In this document: piece after piece, positions 1 through 7,617 of the stretch
How positions within the stretch are numbered: the stretch's first letter is position 1
How the letters are laid out: every line of letters begins with the position of its first letter
Origin: Thiomicrorhabdus sp041583835
GTDB taxonomy: Bacteria > Pseudomonadota > Gammaproteobacteria > Thiomicrospirales > Thiomicrospiraceae
Direction of reading: 5' to 3'
NCBI RefSeq assembly: GCF_041583835.1
Contig: NZ_JBFHFC010000006.1
Coordinates: 1-64,000 of the forward strand
DNA length: 64,000 bases
Notes under the pieces: model-generated
The model's input: only the letters and a program-made list of their open reading frames with translations
Told to the model about the DNA's origin: nothing
Database searches by the model: none
Translations under genes and position numbers: made by a program

Positions 1-76
1 ATACCGGATAACCTCGTTCGGTTATCTGTTTTACGGCTTCAATTTTGAATTCTTCAGGGTAGCGTTTACTGCTCAT
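1..76 (-). CDS. IS3-family transposase OrfA, N-terminal fragment
   Basis: Only the first 25 codons are in the window. They begin MSSKRYPEEFKIEAVKQI, the usual opening of the helix-turn-helix OrfA protein of IS3-family elements, which binds the inverted repeats and is joined to OrfB by frameshifting to make the active transposase. An AGAGGTG ribosome-binding sequence lies just upstream of the ATG. Whether the full transposase is intact cannot be judged from here. Confidence 0.75.
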   Translation of the reverse strand, partial: MSSKRYPEEFKIEAVKQITERGYPV

Positions 77-141
77 TTAACACCTCTTTTTTGACCATTA
101 TAAAATGGCTAAGAAGTGTCTAGTAAATTAGTGGCGATTCA
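1..141 (-). mobile_element. End of an IS3-family insertion sequence (partial)
   Basis: The first 141 bases look like the left end of an IS3-family element that continues out of the window. Read on the minus strand, the element begins TGAATCGCCACTAATTTACT at position 141, which has the 5'-TG terminus usual for IS3-type inverted repeats, and about 65 bases later the first transposase frame starts. The opposite inverted repeat and the target duplication lie outside the window, so the boundary at 141 is inferred from the TG end and its position in front of orfA. Confidence 0.65.
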
Positions 142-500
142 TGCCCAATTAATTCTACTATAGTTTTTATTGTGCTTTAAGTGCTATTTTTGAAAACACT
201 TTTTTTTTAAAACTATTTTATAAAAACAAGAGTTTTTTGCTTATTTGTTTTGCCGAGGGATAAGTTTTGCTGAACTGCTAAAGAAAATAATATGGCAAAC
301 GCTAGTAAAAAAAGATACTAAGTTTCACCGGTGAAAGAATGGAGGATGTATGTCGCAGAAACCATCAATGAGAAGAATCTCCACTAATTGAGTAGCATAG
401 AAAAACTTATCTAAGCATCCGCTCTCCTTGTGTGCGACTACCAGAACGATTTTTAAACCTGTTAGTCAGTTCTATAATCGATGACTTCACGATCGACATT
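142..500. other. AT-rich gene-free stretch next to the IS end
   Basis: No convincing gene is present. The stretch is very AT-rich with long T and A runs near 200-230. It holds one perfect 14-base palindrome at 323-336, described separately. A 13-codon open frame at 351-392, preceded by GGAGG, is too short to call. No clear promoter or terminator was seen. Confidence 0.5.
323..336. repeat. 14-bp perfect palindrome, copy 1 (TTTCACCGGTGAAA)
   Basis: TTTCACCGGTGAAA is a perfect palindrome preceded by ATACTAAG. A closely related palindrome preceded by ATACTAGG occurs at 1494-1507, and looser relatives at 1526-1539 and 2861-2875. The shared core TTTC-CCGG-GAAA and shared left flank suggest one dispersed repeat or operator family confined to the accessory strip. 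Confidence 0.55.
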
Positions 501-614
501 TTATTCTTCTTTTTTAGGGCGTCGGTCTAAAACCAGAGAAATCAGCTTGATACCTAGTAGGCCAATAACTAAAATAGCGGCGCCGCCTACAATACCCCTT
601 AAAAATGCATCCAT
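501..614 (-). CDS. Small single-pass membrane protein, unknown function
   Basis: This 37-residue protein has one hydrophobic segment at about residues 8-30 (GIVGGAAILVIGLLGIKLIS) and ends in a charged tail RRPKKEE. A longer frame upstream is possible, but the ATG at 614 is preferred: it has an AAGGAG ribosome-binding site six bases upstream and starts just after the stop of the secreted-protein gene at 625-1023, so the two genes probably share a transcript. No family was recognised. The charged C-terminus suggests an inner-membrane protein with its tail in the cytoplasm, by the positive-inside rule. Confidence 0.55.
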   Translation of the reverse strand: MDAFLRGIVGGAAILVIGLLGIKLISLVLDRRPKKEE

Positions 615-624
615 GTTTAACTCC

Positions 625-1023
625 TTATTGGCAAGTTCCTGACAGCACTTCCCAATCAATAATTGCGGAAAATGGCTTTTTTTCACTCTCCTCATATTCC
701 CTGATAGTAAGATAGTTAGCAGCAGCTCCGAATCCTGTATATGAATACCAGATAAGCTTAAACGACTGTTGTTTGCTACCCCTGTCTAATACAACTTTCT
801 TTTCATAAGAACTGTTATCAATTGCACCTAAAACCACTCCCGACTTTCTATCTACATTAAAGTCTTTGCCTTCGTATAATTTTGCATTTGGCTTAGGTGT
901 AGTTAACTTGCCATCTTTGCTCTCAACGCGATACTCTCCTGCTATTTTGCATGCATATGAGTATGGTCCACTGAATGCAGAGCTAGAAATTATTAGCGCT
1001 AATAATAGCGTCAGATATCTCAC
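625..1023 (-). CDS. Hypothetical secreted protein
   Basis: The 132-residue product starts with a clear signal peptide (MRYLTLLLALIISSSAFSGP, probable cleavage after SAFS or nearby), so it should be exported to the periplasm or beyond. The mature part is about 110 residues, with two cysteines (CKIAGEY near the start and GTCQ at the very end) that could form a disulfide. No family was recognised. It lies ten bases upstream of the small membrane protein at 501-614, in the same direction, suggesting a two-gene unit. It sits in an AT-rich accessory strip, so horizontal acquisition is plausible but not shown. Confidence 0.6.
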   Translation of the reverse strand: MRYLTLLLALIISSSAFSGPYSYACKIAGEYRVESKDGKLTTPKPNAKLYEGKDFNVDRKSGVVLGAIDNSSYEKKVVLDRGSKQQSFKLIWYSYTGFGAAANYLTIREYEESEKKPFSAIIDWEVLSGTCQ

Positions 1024-1238
1024 TTAAGAACGCCTCCTATACCAATTCATTGTTGTCGCATTCAGGAATGCGCGTAAGAATTAGCAAAATAAAAAAGAAA
1101 TACCGCCTTTCCTTACAAATTGAGTATCAACCCGATACTGCGGTATTAATTCCAGATTTAAAATTAAATACCGTGCATATAGGCTAACATTCATTATACT
1201 AATCATTAAGTGGTGCTAAGTAATAATCAGGAGTTAGT

Positions 1239-1439
1239 ATGCTGGAAAGAATAATGAAAGTTTTAATGTTTCTTGCAATGACGTTTGCGATAGCTATGCT
1301 ACCGTTATCTATTTTCCTAGACCAAAGTCACCTTTTAGGTAATGTAGCTATTGGGCTTGGAGCGATTGCAATTGTCTCCATAATACAATACATCATATTT
1401 GGTAAGTTACATCCAATGTATTTATTTCAAAAAAAATAG
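1239..1439 (+). CDS. Small two-helix membrane protein, unknown
   Basis: This 66-residue protein has two predicted membrane helices, at about residues 6-27 (MKVLMFLAMTFAIAMLPLSI) and 33-54 (LGNVAIGLGAIAIVSIIQYI), and a short basic C-terminus. The ATG is preceded by CAGGAG at a normal distance, which supports real translation. It is alone on the plus strand and has no recognisable neighbour partner. No family was recognised. Confidence 0.5.
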   Translation: MLERIMKVLMFLAMTFAIAMLPLSIFLDQSHLLGNVAIGLGAIAIVSIIQYIIFGKLHPMYLFQKK

Positions 1440-1493
1440 ACAGGTTGAAGTTCGCTTAACAAATGGTTCAAGTGGGAGCATAAAAATACTAGG

Positions 1494-1507
1494 TTTCCCC
1501 GGGGAAA
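1494..1507. repeat. 14-bp perfect palindrome, copy 2 (TTTCCCCGGGGAAA)
   Basis: TTTCCCCGGGGAAA is a perfect palindrome preceded by ATACTAGG. It differs from the copy at 323-336 by one symmetric base pair change and shares the left flank. Compensating change on both arms suggests that the symmetry itself is selected, as in a protein-binding site or a hairpin. Confidence 0.55.
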
Positions 1508-1525
1508 CTTAAGTGTTTTTTCAGA

Positions 1526-1539
1526 TTTCCCTTGGGAAA
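1526..1539. repeat. Related imperfect palindrome (TTTCCCTTGGGAAA)
   Basis: TTTCCC and GGGAAA are separated by TT. It lies 18 bases after the perfect palindrome at 1494-1507 and carries the same TTTCCC/GGGAAA arms, but lacks the ATACTARG flank. It may be a degenerate second copy or half of a paired site. Confidence 0.4.
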
Positions 1540-1577
1540 GCTTTGGATTGATTTGAAAGTAAATTGATATAAATAAC

Positions 1578-1721
1578 AAAGCCCGCAAGCAGAAATTCCA
1601 CTTGCGGGCTCGGCTGATAGCTGTAATCAGTCCTAACAACATTCCATGGTCCTTACCGGCTTTGCCACGACTTGAAAATTCAAGTAACCGGGTGTCATAG
1701 AAAACTATGTGGATCGCACCC
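1578..1721 (-). ncRNA. Candidate structured non-coding RNA with its own terminator
   Basis: Read on the minus strand from about 1721, this gene-free stretch can fold into four successive helices. A 5' hairpin spans 1721-1690 (GGGTG with ACACCC, with CATAG/CTATG inside). A second, at 1691-1656, is closed by CCGG/CCGG with CTTG/CAAG inside. A third lies at 1630-1614 (CTGAT/ATCAG). The last is a GC-rich hairpin at 1609-1581 (GCCCGCAAG/CTTGCGGGC) followed by TTTGTTATTT, like a terminator. A TAGAAT -10 candidate lies at 1735-1730, eight bases before the proposed start. Four GGA triplets lie in the 3' part, one in the terminator loop, which recalls CsrA/RsmA-binding RNAs. No known RNA family was recognised. 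The structure was judged by eye without energy or covariation analysis. Confidence 0.35.
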
Positions 1722-1886
1722 ATATATTTATTCTAACGGAAATAAAGATATGAGTGCTATCCATTTCGAGTTTAAACATAGTTTTTAGTTGTTTACTATG
1801 TTCACGACTCAAATTAAGGTTCTTATTTACTGAAACTTACATTAACCTAAAATGTCTTATTTTAGGCCAATGTAATTACTCTTAAG

Positions 1887-2819
1887 TCAGATTCCGTCTT
1901 TAATCGTATCTTTGATTACAGGTCCAAATGCTGCTTTGAGCGCTTTTAATTCGGATATTCTTAGATCCGTATCAATTCCAGTTACACCAGTTTCAGTTAC
2001 ACTAATGGTTAGAGAGATGCTTTTATTTGGATCAGGGTATGTTGCAATTAAATCTGATTTATTACAATTTTCATCATTCTTAATGCACTTGGCAGTACTG
2101 CTTTTACCAATGACAAGTTTATAAGGGATGCTAACCACAGATTGTCCCACTGGTTGAAGTGACTTCCAACCATTGCTTTCTTCTTTAATAGCTTTTAAAG
2201 ACATGGCAATGGAAACCTTGATTTTTGGTGGGGCAGGTTTATCAGGATCAATCTTTTCACTAGCCCAAGCGACAGAATTGTTTGCTTTTACGTAAATAGG
2301 CTTGAAGTACCAAGAATCCTTTAAGACAGCTTGCTGTTTGTTGTTAGGAGCGTTAGAAGTTTTGGGGATATGTTCAATTTTTAATAAAGCAATAAAACCA
2401 GTACTTTTATCTTTGTGTCTAATAATTTGGATACATTTGCCTTCACTTAAATCACTAGAGTTTAATAAAATTGTACTTGAATATGTTCGTACCGCAGCTT
2501 TTTTGATCTCTTCAATTTCTTTCGTTTTTTCATCTATGTAGCTATCAAAAGTGTATTTTATAGCGGTAGCTAATATTGGGGCAATGAAGCCACTTTTCTT
2601 TTGAATGTCAGCTATTTGTGAATCATCAAGACAGTTTTCCTGTAATTTTGTTAAAAATTCATCCGAGGAATCTAAAAGATTGAAATTCCTATTAGATCCA
2701 ATTAATTCTGAATCAACCTGTGAGTCTTTTATGCCGCTGTAATCAGACTTTTTAAATCCATAAAAGTTATTACACCCAGACAGTAATAAAAGACTAAAAA
2801 CCATCAATAAAACTTTCAT
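1887..2819 (-). CDS. Hypothetical lipoprotein
   Basis: The 310-residue product begins with a lipoprotein signal peptide (MKVLLMVFSLLLLSGCNN): the LLSGC lipobox predicts lipidation at Cys16 and export across the inner membrane. The remaining 290 residues are hydrophilic, with Lys/Asp-rich stretches and an additional Cys pair near residues 245-253 (KCIKNDENCNK). No membrane helix follows the signal. No family was recognised. It stands alone on the minus strand, with the candidate RNA at 1578-1721 downstream and a TTTCAC/GTGAAA inverted repeat about 40 bases upstream of its start, which could be an operator. Confidence 0.65.
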   Translation of the reverse strand: MKVLLMVFSLLLLSGCNNFYGFKKSDYSGIKDSQVDSELIGSNRNFNLLDSSDEFLTKLQENCLDDSQIADIQKKSGFIAPILATAIKYTFDSYIDEKTKEIEEIKKAAVRTYSSTILLNSSDLSEGKCIQIIRHKDKSTGFIALLKIEHIPKTSNAPNNKQQAVLKDSWYFKPIYVKANNSVAWASEKIDPDKPAPPKIKVSIAMSLKAIKEESNGWKSLQPVGQSVVSIPYKLVIGKSSTAKCIKNDENCNKSDLIATYPDPNKSISLTISVTETGVTGIDTDLRISELKALKAAFGPVIKDTIKDGI

Positions 2820-2860
2820 TTGTATGACCCTCCGTTGAAAATTTAAATGCGCCAGTAATT

Positions 2861-2875
2861 TTTCACATAGTGAAA
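2861..2875. repeat. Inverted repeat TTTCAC-N3-GTGAAA
   Basis: TTTCAC and GTGAAA are separated by ATA, about 40 bases upstream of the lipoprotein start. On the minus strand it reads AATAGTTTCAC-TAT-GTGAAA, matching the arms and AGTTTC flank of the palindrome at 323-336. This may be a regulatory site or a divergent member of the same repeat family. Confidence 0.4.
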
Positions 2876-3214
2876 CTATTTATCCCATAAGTAAAATCCC
2901 TTTTTGTTATATCATGAAAATTTTATTATTAAAACTACAACATATTGTTTTTTTTACATTTTTTATCATTTTAGGTGAGTGAGTTTGTAAATCTGTTTTA
3001 TTTAAGATTTAGAGATACGTTTTAACAAATCGAATATTAGTTGAGTACTAAAATGTATCAGGCTTCGAATGAACGTAGTAATGATGTTACTAGTTTCAGA
3101 AATTTGATTAAAAAACCATAGACAAGAATATAGAGAAAATCATTAAAAATTTAGCAAGAAGTATAGACATTAGCAACTCCAGGCCAATCCCTTTACTTAC
3201 AAAGGATTAAGACC
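2876..3214. other. AT-rich gene-free stretch
   Basis: No gene is supported. The stretch is strongly AT-rich. The longest small frame, 22 codons starting at 3053, has no ribosome-binding site. The stretch probably contains the promoter of the lipoprotein gene to the left and the former promoter of the broken cupin gene to the right, but no convincing -35/-10 pair was picked out. Confidence 0.4.
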
Positions 3215-3426
3215 ATGTCTATAGATATATCTGTTTACTGTATTACTTTCCTTGGACTTACGATGCCGAAGAAATCTGTTATATCCTCGAAGGTGAAGTG
3301 ACGGTACAGCCGGAATTCGGCAATGCGGTGACGGTTAAAGCCGGAGACCTAGTTACTTTTCCTCAAGGAATGAATTGCCACTGGAACATCACCCAACCCA
3401 TTCGCAAACACTACCTATTCAGATAA
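3215..3426 (+). pseudogene. Broken cupin gene (DUF861/cupin_3 type)
   Basis: From 3241 the plus strand encodes YYFPWTYDAEEICYILEG and then a -VTVKAGDLVTFPQGMNC- segment ending HYLFR-stop at 3426. This is the complete second half of a small DUF861-type cupin, with the E-E-CY-ILEGE and PxGM-C-W signatures. There is no usable start in that frame. An ATG at 3215, with AAAGGA upstream, opens MSIDIS in a different frame, as intact family members often start. About 25 codons between the two are missing, so the simplest reading is an internal deletion with frameshift. Intact relatives are small single-domain barrel proteins of uncertain substrate. Confidence 0.7.
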
Positions 3427-3521
3427 GGTTACTGTTCTAGGGCAGATTCTTCAGACCTTAAGCTTTCTTCCAGTCTACTGCCTCCAGTGTTCTAAACAGC
3501 TTTAAACCATCGCATATAAAT

Positions 3522-3561
3522 AAAAAAGCCAATCGAACATCTCTATTCGATTGGCTTTTTT
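3522..3561. terminator. Bidirectional rho-independent terminator
   Basis: AAAAAAGCCAATCGAA and its complement TTCGATTGGCTTTTTT flank a short loop. The A-run on one side and T-run on the other make it work in both directions. It ends ppiD on the minus strand and insulates it from the broken cupin gene. Confidence 0.85.
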
Positions 3562-3630
3562 AATGGAACACTTTAACCGAAAAACAGACCTCCCGGTAAT
3601 TCAAGAGGCCGTTTTTATAACGTTCGGTTG

Positions 3631-5535
3631 TTATTTAAGTGTTTTGTAGTTTTGTTTTTTCACAACATCCGCTTGAGCAAGAATCTCTTTCAAGCGTGCT
3701 TCAACTTCGGTACTTCCCATCAACTCAGTCATAGCCGAACTCAACTGAGTTTTCTGATCCGCGTTCACTTCTCCGTTTTTCACATCCGTCAACTGGATAA
3801 GCACGGTGTCACCGGTTGTCAGCTGATAAGAACGCCACGTCGGTTTACCCTCTTTCGGTTTGATCGCTTTAAACGCTTCTGCGGTCATCTGTGGAAGGAT
3901 ACGACGGTTATTGCGATCAATCCAACCTACTGTATTCCATTCAATACCGTCTTTCATTAGAGACTCGGGATTTTCGCCGGATTCCACCTTAGCCAACAAG
4001 CTTTTCGCTAGTTTAGCCGCTTCATCAATGGCCGCTTTACGAACCAAATTCTCTTTAATTGAGGATTCTACTTCCTCTAGTGGCTTCTGATGCGCTTCAA
4101 AGAAATCTTTAACTCGAATCACCACAGAATGATCCGGTGCTAACTCAATGGAAGAACTGTTAAGGCGTGATTTCAAGACCTCTTCCGAAAAAGCGGTATT
4201 AATGACCTTGCCGTTAGACAAGATTGGCCCGGCGCCACCTTCTCGGCTGAAAGCAGGAGAGGTCTTAATTTCAAGCCCAGTCGCTTCTGCAGCCGGTTCC
4301 AAACTGTCTGACTGCTCGTAAGCCACCGCATTCAACTTTTCAAGTAGATCGAAATACTGTTTTTCGGCTTCTTGTAGTTGATACTGTTGCTTAACCTGAT
4401 CTTTGACCGTCGCAAAATCCTCGACTTTTTTAGGCTCGATACCTTCCAACTTAATCAAGTGGTAGCCAAAATCGGTTTTCACCGGTTGACTGACTTCACC
4501 AACCTTCATCGAGAACACCGCCTCATCGAAAGCAGGAACCATCATACCTTGTTCAAAAGTCCCCAAGTCACCACCTGATTGTGCCGAACCTGGATCCTGG
4601 GAGTAGGTTTTAGCCAACTCTTCGAATGACTCGCCTGCTTCAAGCTTTTTCTGAACTTCTGCAATAGTCTGCTTGGCTTTGTCGTCAGCCTCTTTTGAAT
4701 CGGCTTCAAGAGCGATCAAAATATGCTTGGCATGTCGCTTTTCAGGCAACGTGAACAATAATTTATTGTCTTCGTAATAAGCCTTTAAAGCCTCCTCCGG
4801 AGCCGGAATCTGTTTTGCCAATGCTTCCTTAGAAATATCGATATATTGAATTTCAACCTTCTCCGGTTCAACAAATGCCGACTTGTTTTTTGCATAATAA
4901 TCGGCAACTTGGTCTTGAGTAACTTCAACCGTCTTCAGGAATGGACGCTGATCGATACGCAGATAATTGATATTTCTCTGTTGCGCTTGCAGTTGCGCCA
5001 ACTGCTCGACTTCGGAATTCGTTGCAAACGATGACGCCAAGCTTAAAGAACGATACTGGTTTTCCAACAAAAACTGACGTTGCTCGTATTCAAAACGCGC
5101 CACGTTCATCCCGTTACGCATCAGCAACTCTTCATATACCTTTTGTGAAAACTTGCCGTCTTGCTGAAAGACTTCCGCCGCATGGATTGTACCTGCGAGC
5201 TGCGCATCGCTGATTATCATATTATTATCGTTCGCCCACTGACGAATCACTTCGGATTCGATCAAGGCCTGTAAAACCTGATCGCGCAACTCATCATCTT
5301 TAACTACCTGGTCGTACATATCGCCAAACTGCTTCTCCAAACGAGATTTTTGGCGGTTATATAACATCAGGAAATCACGGGCACTAATGTCTTCACCATT
5401 GACCTGAGCAACCACAACTACCTTATCGCCGCGTGCATACTGATCAATTCCAAATAACGCGAACGTTAAGATAATTAGACCAACAATCACCCAAGCTATC
5501 CAGCCTTGCGCTTTATCTCTGATGGTTTGTAACAT
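3631..5535 (-). CDS. ppiD: Peptidyl-prolyl isomerase PpiD (periplasmic folding factor)
   Basis: This 634-residue protein has the PpiD layout: a short cytoplasmic N-terminus, one membrane anchor at about residues 12-30 (GWIAWVIVGLIILTFALFGI), a SurA-like N-terminal chaperone region, and a parvulin rotamase domain at about 265-360 with the signature HAKHILI and later SGGDLGTFEQGMMVPAF and GYHLIKLEG. A long C-terminal region follows. It is held in the inner membrane facing the periplasm, where PpiD helps newly secreted proteins fold near the Sec translocon. Length matches the family (about 620-640). It is transcribed alone, ends at a strong terminator, and is divergent from the CheY-like gene. 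Confidence 0.92.
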   Translation of the reverse strand: MLQTIRDKAQGWIAWVIVGLIILTFALFGIDQYARGDKVVVVAQVNGEDISARDFLMLYNRQKSRLEKQFGDMYDQVVKDDELRDQVLQALIESEVIRQWANDNNMIISDAQLAGTIHAAEVFQQDGKFSQKVYEELLMRNGMNVARFEYEQRQFLLENQYRSLSLASSFATNSEVEQLAQLQAQQRNINYLRIDQRPFLKTVEVTQDQVADYYAKNKSAFVEPEKVEIQYIDISKEALAKQIPAPEEALKAYYEDNKLLFTLPEKRHAKHILIALEADSKEADDKAKQTIAEVQKKLEAGESFEELAKTYSQDPGSAQSGGDLGTFEQGMMVPAFDEAVFSMKVGEVSQPVKTDFGYHLIKLEGIEPKKVEDFATVKDQVKQQYQLQEAEKQYFDLLEKLNAVAYEQSDSLEPAAEATGLEIKTSPAFSREGGAGPILSNGKVINTAFSEEVLKSRLNSSSIELAPDHSVVIRVKDFFEAHQKPLEEVESSIKENLVRKAAIDEAAKLAKSLLAKVESGENPESLMKDGIEWNTVGWIDRNNRRILPQMTAEAFKAIKPKEGKPTWRSYQLTTGDTVLIQLTDVKNGEVNADQKTQLSSAMTELMGSTEVEARLKEILAQADVVKKQNYKTLK

Positions 5536-5736
5536 GCTTTGTCCTTTACTGATAACAATCTATAAAATAGCGTCTATGATACCAATCTCATAGGGGGGTT
5601 TCATCTTCTTTATAGCGAATTTCCGATAATTTCGCATAAATTTAATCTAATTAAAATTTACCTTCACGACACAAACACTTACACTCGGTAATGTAACGAG
5701 AAATTTCACCGCTTATCAGCGGAAAGCGAGTGCTCG

Positions 5737-6096
5737 ATGAAAAAACTATTGTATGTGGATGACGCCAAATCAATGCGCCGTTTGGTAGAACTGGTACTCG
5801 ACGGCCACTATGAAATTACATTGGCCGAAGATGGTTTACAGGGTATTGAAGCCTTAAATCATCATCAATTCGATATCATCATATCCGACATCAACATGCC
5901 GAACATGAACGGATTCGACTTTTTAAAAACAATCCGCACACTACCTTTGTATCAAATCACACCAATATTAATGATGACGACCGAAGCGGATGACGAGATG
6001 AAGCAACTCGGTAAACGCCTGGGGGCAACCGGCTGGATCACAAAACCTTTCGACCCGGCAAAATTGATTCAAGTCATTGAGAAATTAACGCCGTAA
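5737..6096 (+). CDS. Stand-alone CheY-like response regulator
   Basis: This 119-residue protein is a single receiver domain with no output domain. The acidic pocket (YVDDAK), the phosphorylated aspartate (IIISDINMPNMNGF, Asp near residue 51), the threonine in MMTTEAD and the lysine in WITKPFDP are all in place, so it should be phosphorylated normally. Such proteins act by docking on partners: flagellar switch, chemotaxis kinases or other regulators. No kinase or chemotaxis core gene is adjacent, so its partner is unknown; chemoreceptors lie 30-40 kb away in the window. It is divergent from ppiD with about 200 bases between them, and ends at its own terminator. Confidence 0.88.
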   Translation: MKKLLYVDDAKSMRRLVELVLDGHYEITLAEDGLQGIEALNHHQFDIIISDINMPNMNGFDFLKTIRTLPLYQITPILMMTTEADDEMKQLGKRLGATGWITKPFDPAKLIQVIEKLTP

Positions 6097-6151
6097 AGTT
6101 CAGTTGACACACCATTACTGCATTACCGTACAAATTTTCGTGGGCCAAAAG

Positions 6152-6189
6152 AAAAAGGCCTGAGTAAATCCATTACTCAGGCCTTTTTT
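6152..6189. terminator. Bidirectional terminator between the CheY-like gene and purA
   Basis: AAAAAGGCCTGAGTAA and TTACTCAGGCCTTTTTT pair perfectly around a six-base loop, with A- and T-runs on each side. It serves both converging genes. Confidence 0.88.
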
Positions 6190-6236
6190 AATACCGACAA
6201 GCAATTTGCCTCCGGTGATCATAGCAATTAAACGAA

Positions 6237-7556
6237 TTACTTGAACGGGTCGTCCAAAACCAATGTCTCGGCACGATCCGGACCGGTAGACAAGATCGAA
6301 ACGGGAACTCCGACTTCCTTCTCGAGGAATTGAATGTAATTCTTAGCCGCTTCCGGCAATGCATCCCAAGAATCGATTCCAACCGTTGAAGTCTGCCAAC
6401 CCGGCATGGTCACGTAATTCGGCTCGCAAGCTTCATAGTCGTCCGCACTGCTTGGCGGCAACATTAACGTTTTACCGTCTTTGGAATAAGACACGCAAAT
6501 CTTAACTTCAGCCAACTCGTCCATGACGTCCAACTTAGTCAAACACATACCGCTCAAACCGTTAATTTGAGCAGAACGTCTCAAGGCAACCGCGTCAAAC
6601 CAACCACAACGTCTTTGACGCCCGGTAGTTGCACCGAATTCACGGCCGCGCGTACCTAATTCCTTACCGATTTCATCACCTTCGTCGGTTGCTACATCAT
6701 AAACCAACTCGGTCGGGAAAGGACCGCCACCGACACGCGTCGCATACGCTTTAGTAATCCCCAAAACATAATCAAGCTGAGTTGGTCCGATTCCCGCACC
6801 CGGCGCAGCGCCACCCGCCGTAGTATTTGATGAAGTCACATAAGGGTAAGTTCCCTGATCGATGTCTAGCAAGGTTCCTTGCGCCCCTTCAAACATCAAG
6901 TTTTTACCTTCACGGTTGTAACCGTCAATCAAGTTAGGGATGTCAGCCAACATTGGCACGATCATCTCGCTGTACTTTTGACACTTAAGCCACAAATCGT
7001 CAAAAGAAACCGGCTCGACTTTATAAAAATTTTCCAACATGTAATTATGGTAAGAAAGGATTTCAGCTAATTTTTCTTTAAACTGAGCCATATCTCTTAA
7101 GTCACCGGCTCTTAAGCCACGGCGGGCAACTTTATCTTCATAAGCCGGCCCGATCCCACGACCGGTTGTACCGATTGCCTTATTTCCTCGGGCGATTTCT
7201 CGTGCTTGGTCAATTGCAACGTGATAATCCAAAATCAACGGACAGGCATCACTGATTTTAAGACGGCTTTTCACATCAAGCCCGGTTTCCTCTAGCTGAG
7301 AGACCTCTTTTTCAAGTGCATCAGGTGCTAAAACCACACCATTACCAATAAAACACTCAACATGCTCGCGCAAAATACCCGAAGGGATCAGGTGCAAAAC
7401 AGTTTTCTTGCCATCGATCACAAGAGTATGGCCTGCATTGTGCCCACCTTGAAAACGAACTACCGCAGCAACGCGATCAGTTAGCAAGTCAACGATCTTA
7501 CCCTTACCTTCATCTCCCCATTGGGTACCAACAACAACAATATTACGCTTTGACAT
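6237..7556 (-). CDS. purA: Adenylosuccinate synthetase
   Basis: PurA joins IMP and aspartate using GTP, the first step from IMP to AMP. The 439-residue protein shows the family signatures: GTQWGDEGKGKIVD at the N-terminus with catalytic Asp and the P-loop, FQGGHNAGHTLV with the catalytic His, TTGRGIGPAYEDK, and the C-terminal GTP-binding region (ILSTGPDRAET). Length is normal (about 430). It is the last gene of the mutL-to-purA cluster, 61 bases after hisZ, and ends at the bidirectional terminator at 6152-6189. Confidence 0.96.
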   Translation of the reverse strand: MSKRNIVVVGTQWGDEGKGKIVDLLTDRVAAVVRFQGGHNAGHTLVIDGKKTVLHLIPSGILREHVECFIGNGVVLAPDALEKEVSQLEETGLDVKSRLKISDACPLILDYHVAIDQAREIARGNKAIGTTGRGIGPAYEDKVARRGLRAGDLRDMAQFKEKLAEILSYHNYMLENFYKVEPVSFDDLWLKCQKYSEMIVPMLADIPNLIDGYNREGKNLMFEGAQGTLLDIDQGTYPYVTSSNTTAGGAAPGAGIGPTQLDYVLGITKAYATRVGGGPFPTELVYDVATDEGDEIGKELGTRGREFGATTGRQRRCGWFDAVALRRSAQINGLSGMCLTKLDVMDELAEVKICVSYSKDGKTLMLPPSSADDYEACEPNYVTMPGWQTSTVGIDSWDALPEAAKNYIQFLEKEVGVPVSILSTGPDRAETLVLDDPFK

Positions 7557-7617
7557 AATTTACTTCTTAAGATTAACGATTCTTTTTAAAAAACTCACAC
7601 TCGGTGAATTTAACCAA

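Noticed and set aside
351..394. Short frame MSQKPSMRRISTN resembling the start of an IS21-type transposase
   Set aside because: Only 13 residues; similarity to IstA N-termini (SMRKI) is too short to be evidence of a remnant.
1427..1723. 98-codon minus-strand frame over the candidate RNA
   Set aside because: No ribosome-binding site or recognisable domain, and it overlaps palindromes and hairpins; the structured-RNA reading fits better.
1610..1740. Possible integron attC site or c-di-GMP riboswitch (GCAAAGCC, TAACAAC motifs)
   Set aside because: The paired R'/R'' core sites of attC and the two-hairpin layout of GEMM riboswitches could not be found.
5610..5640. Flagellar sigma-28 promoter (TCCGATAA) before the CheY-like gene
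   Set aside because: Good -10 similarity but no TAAA-type -35 at the required spacing.
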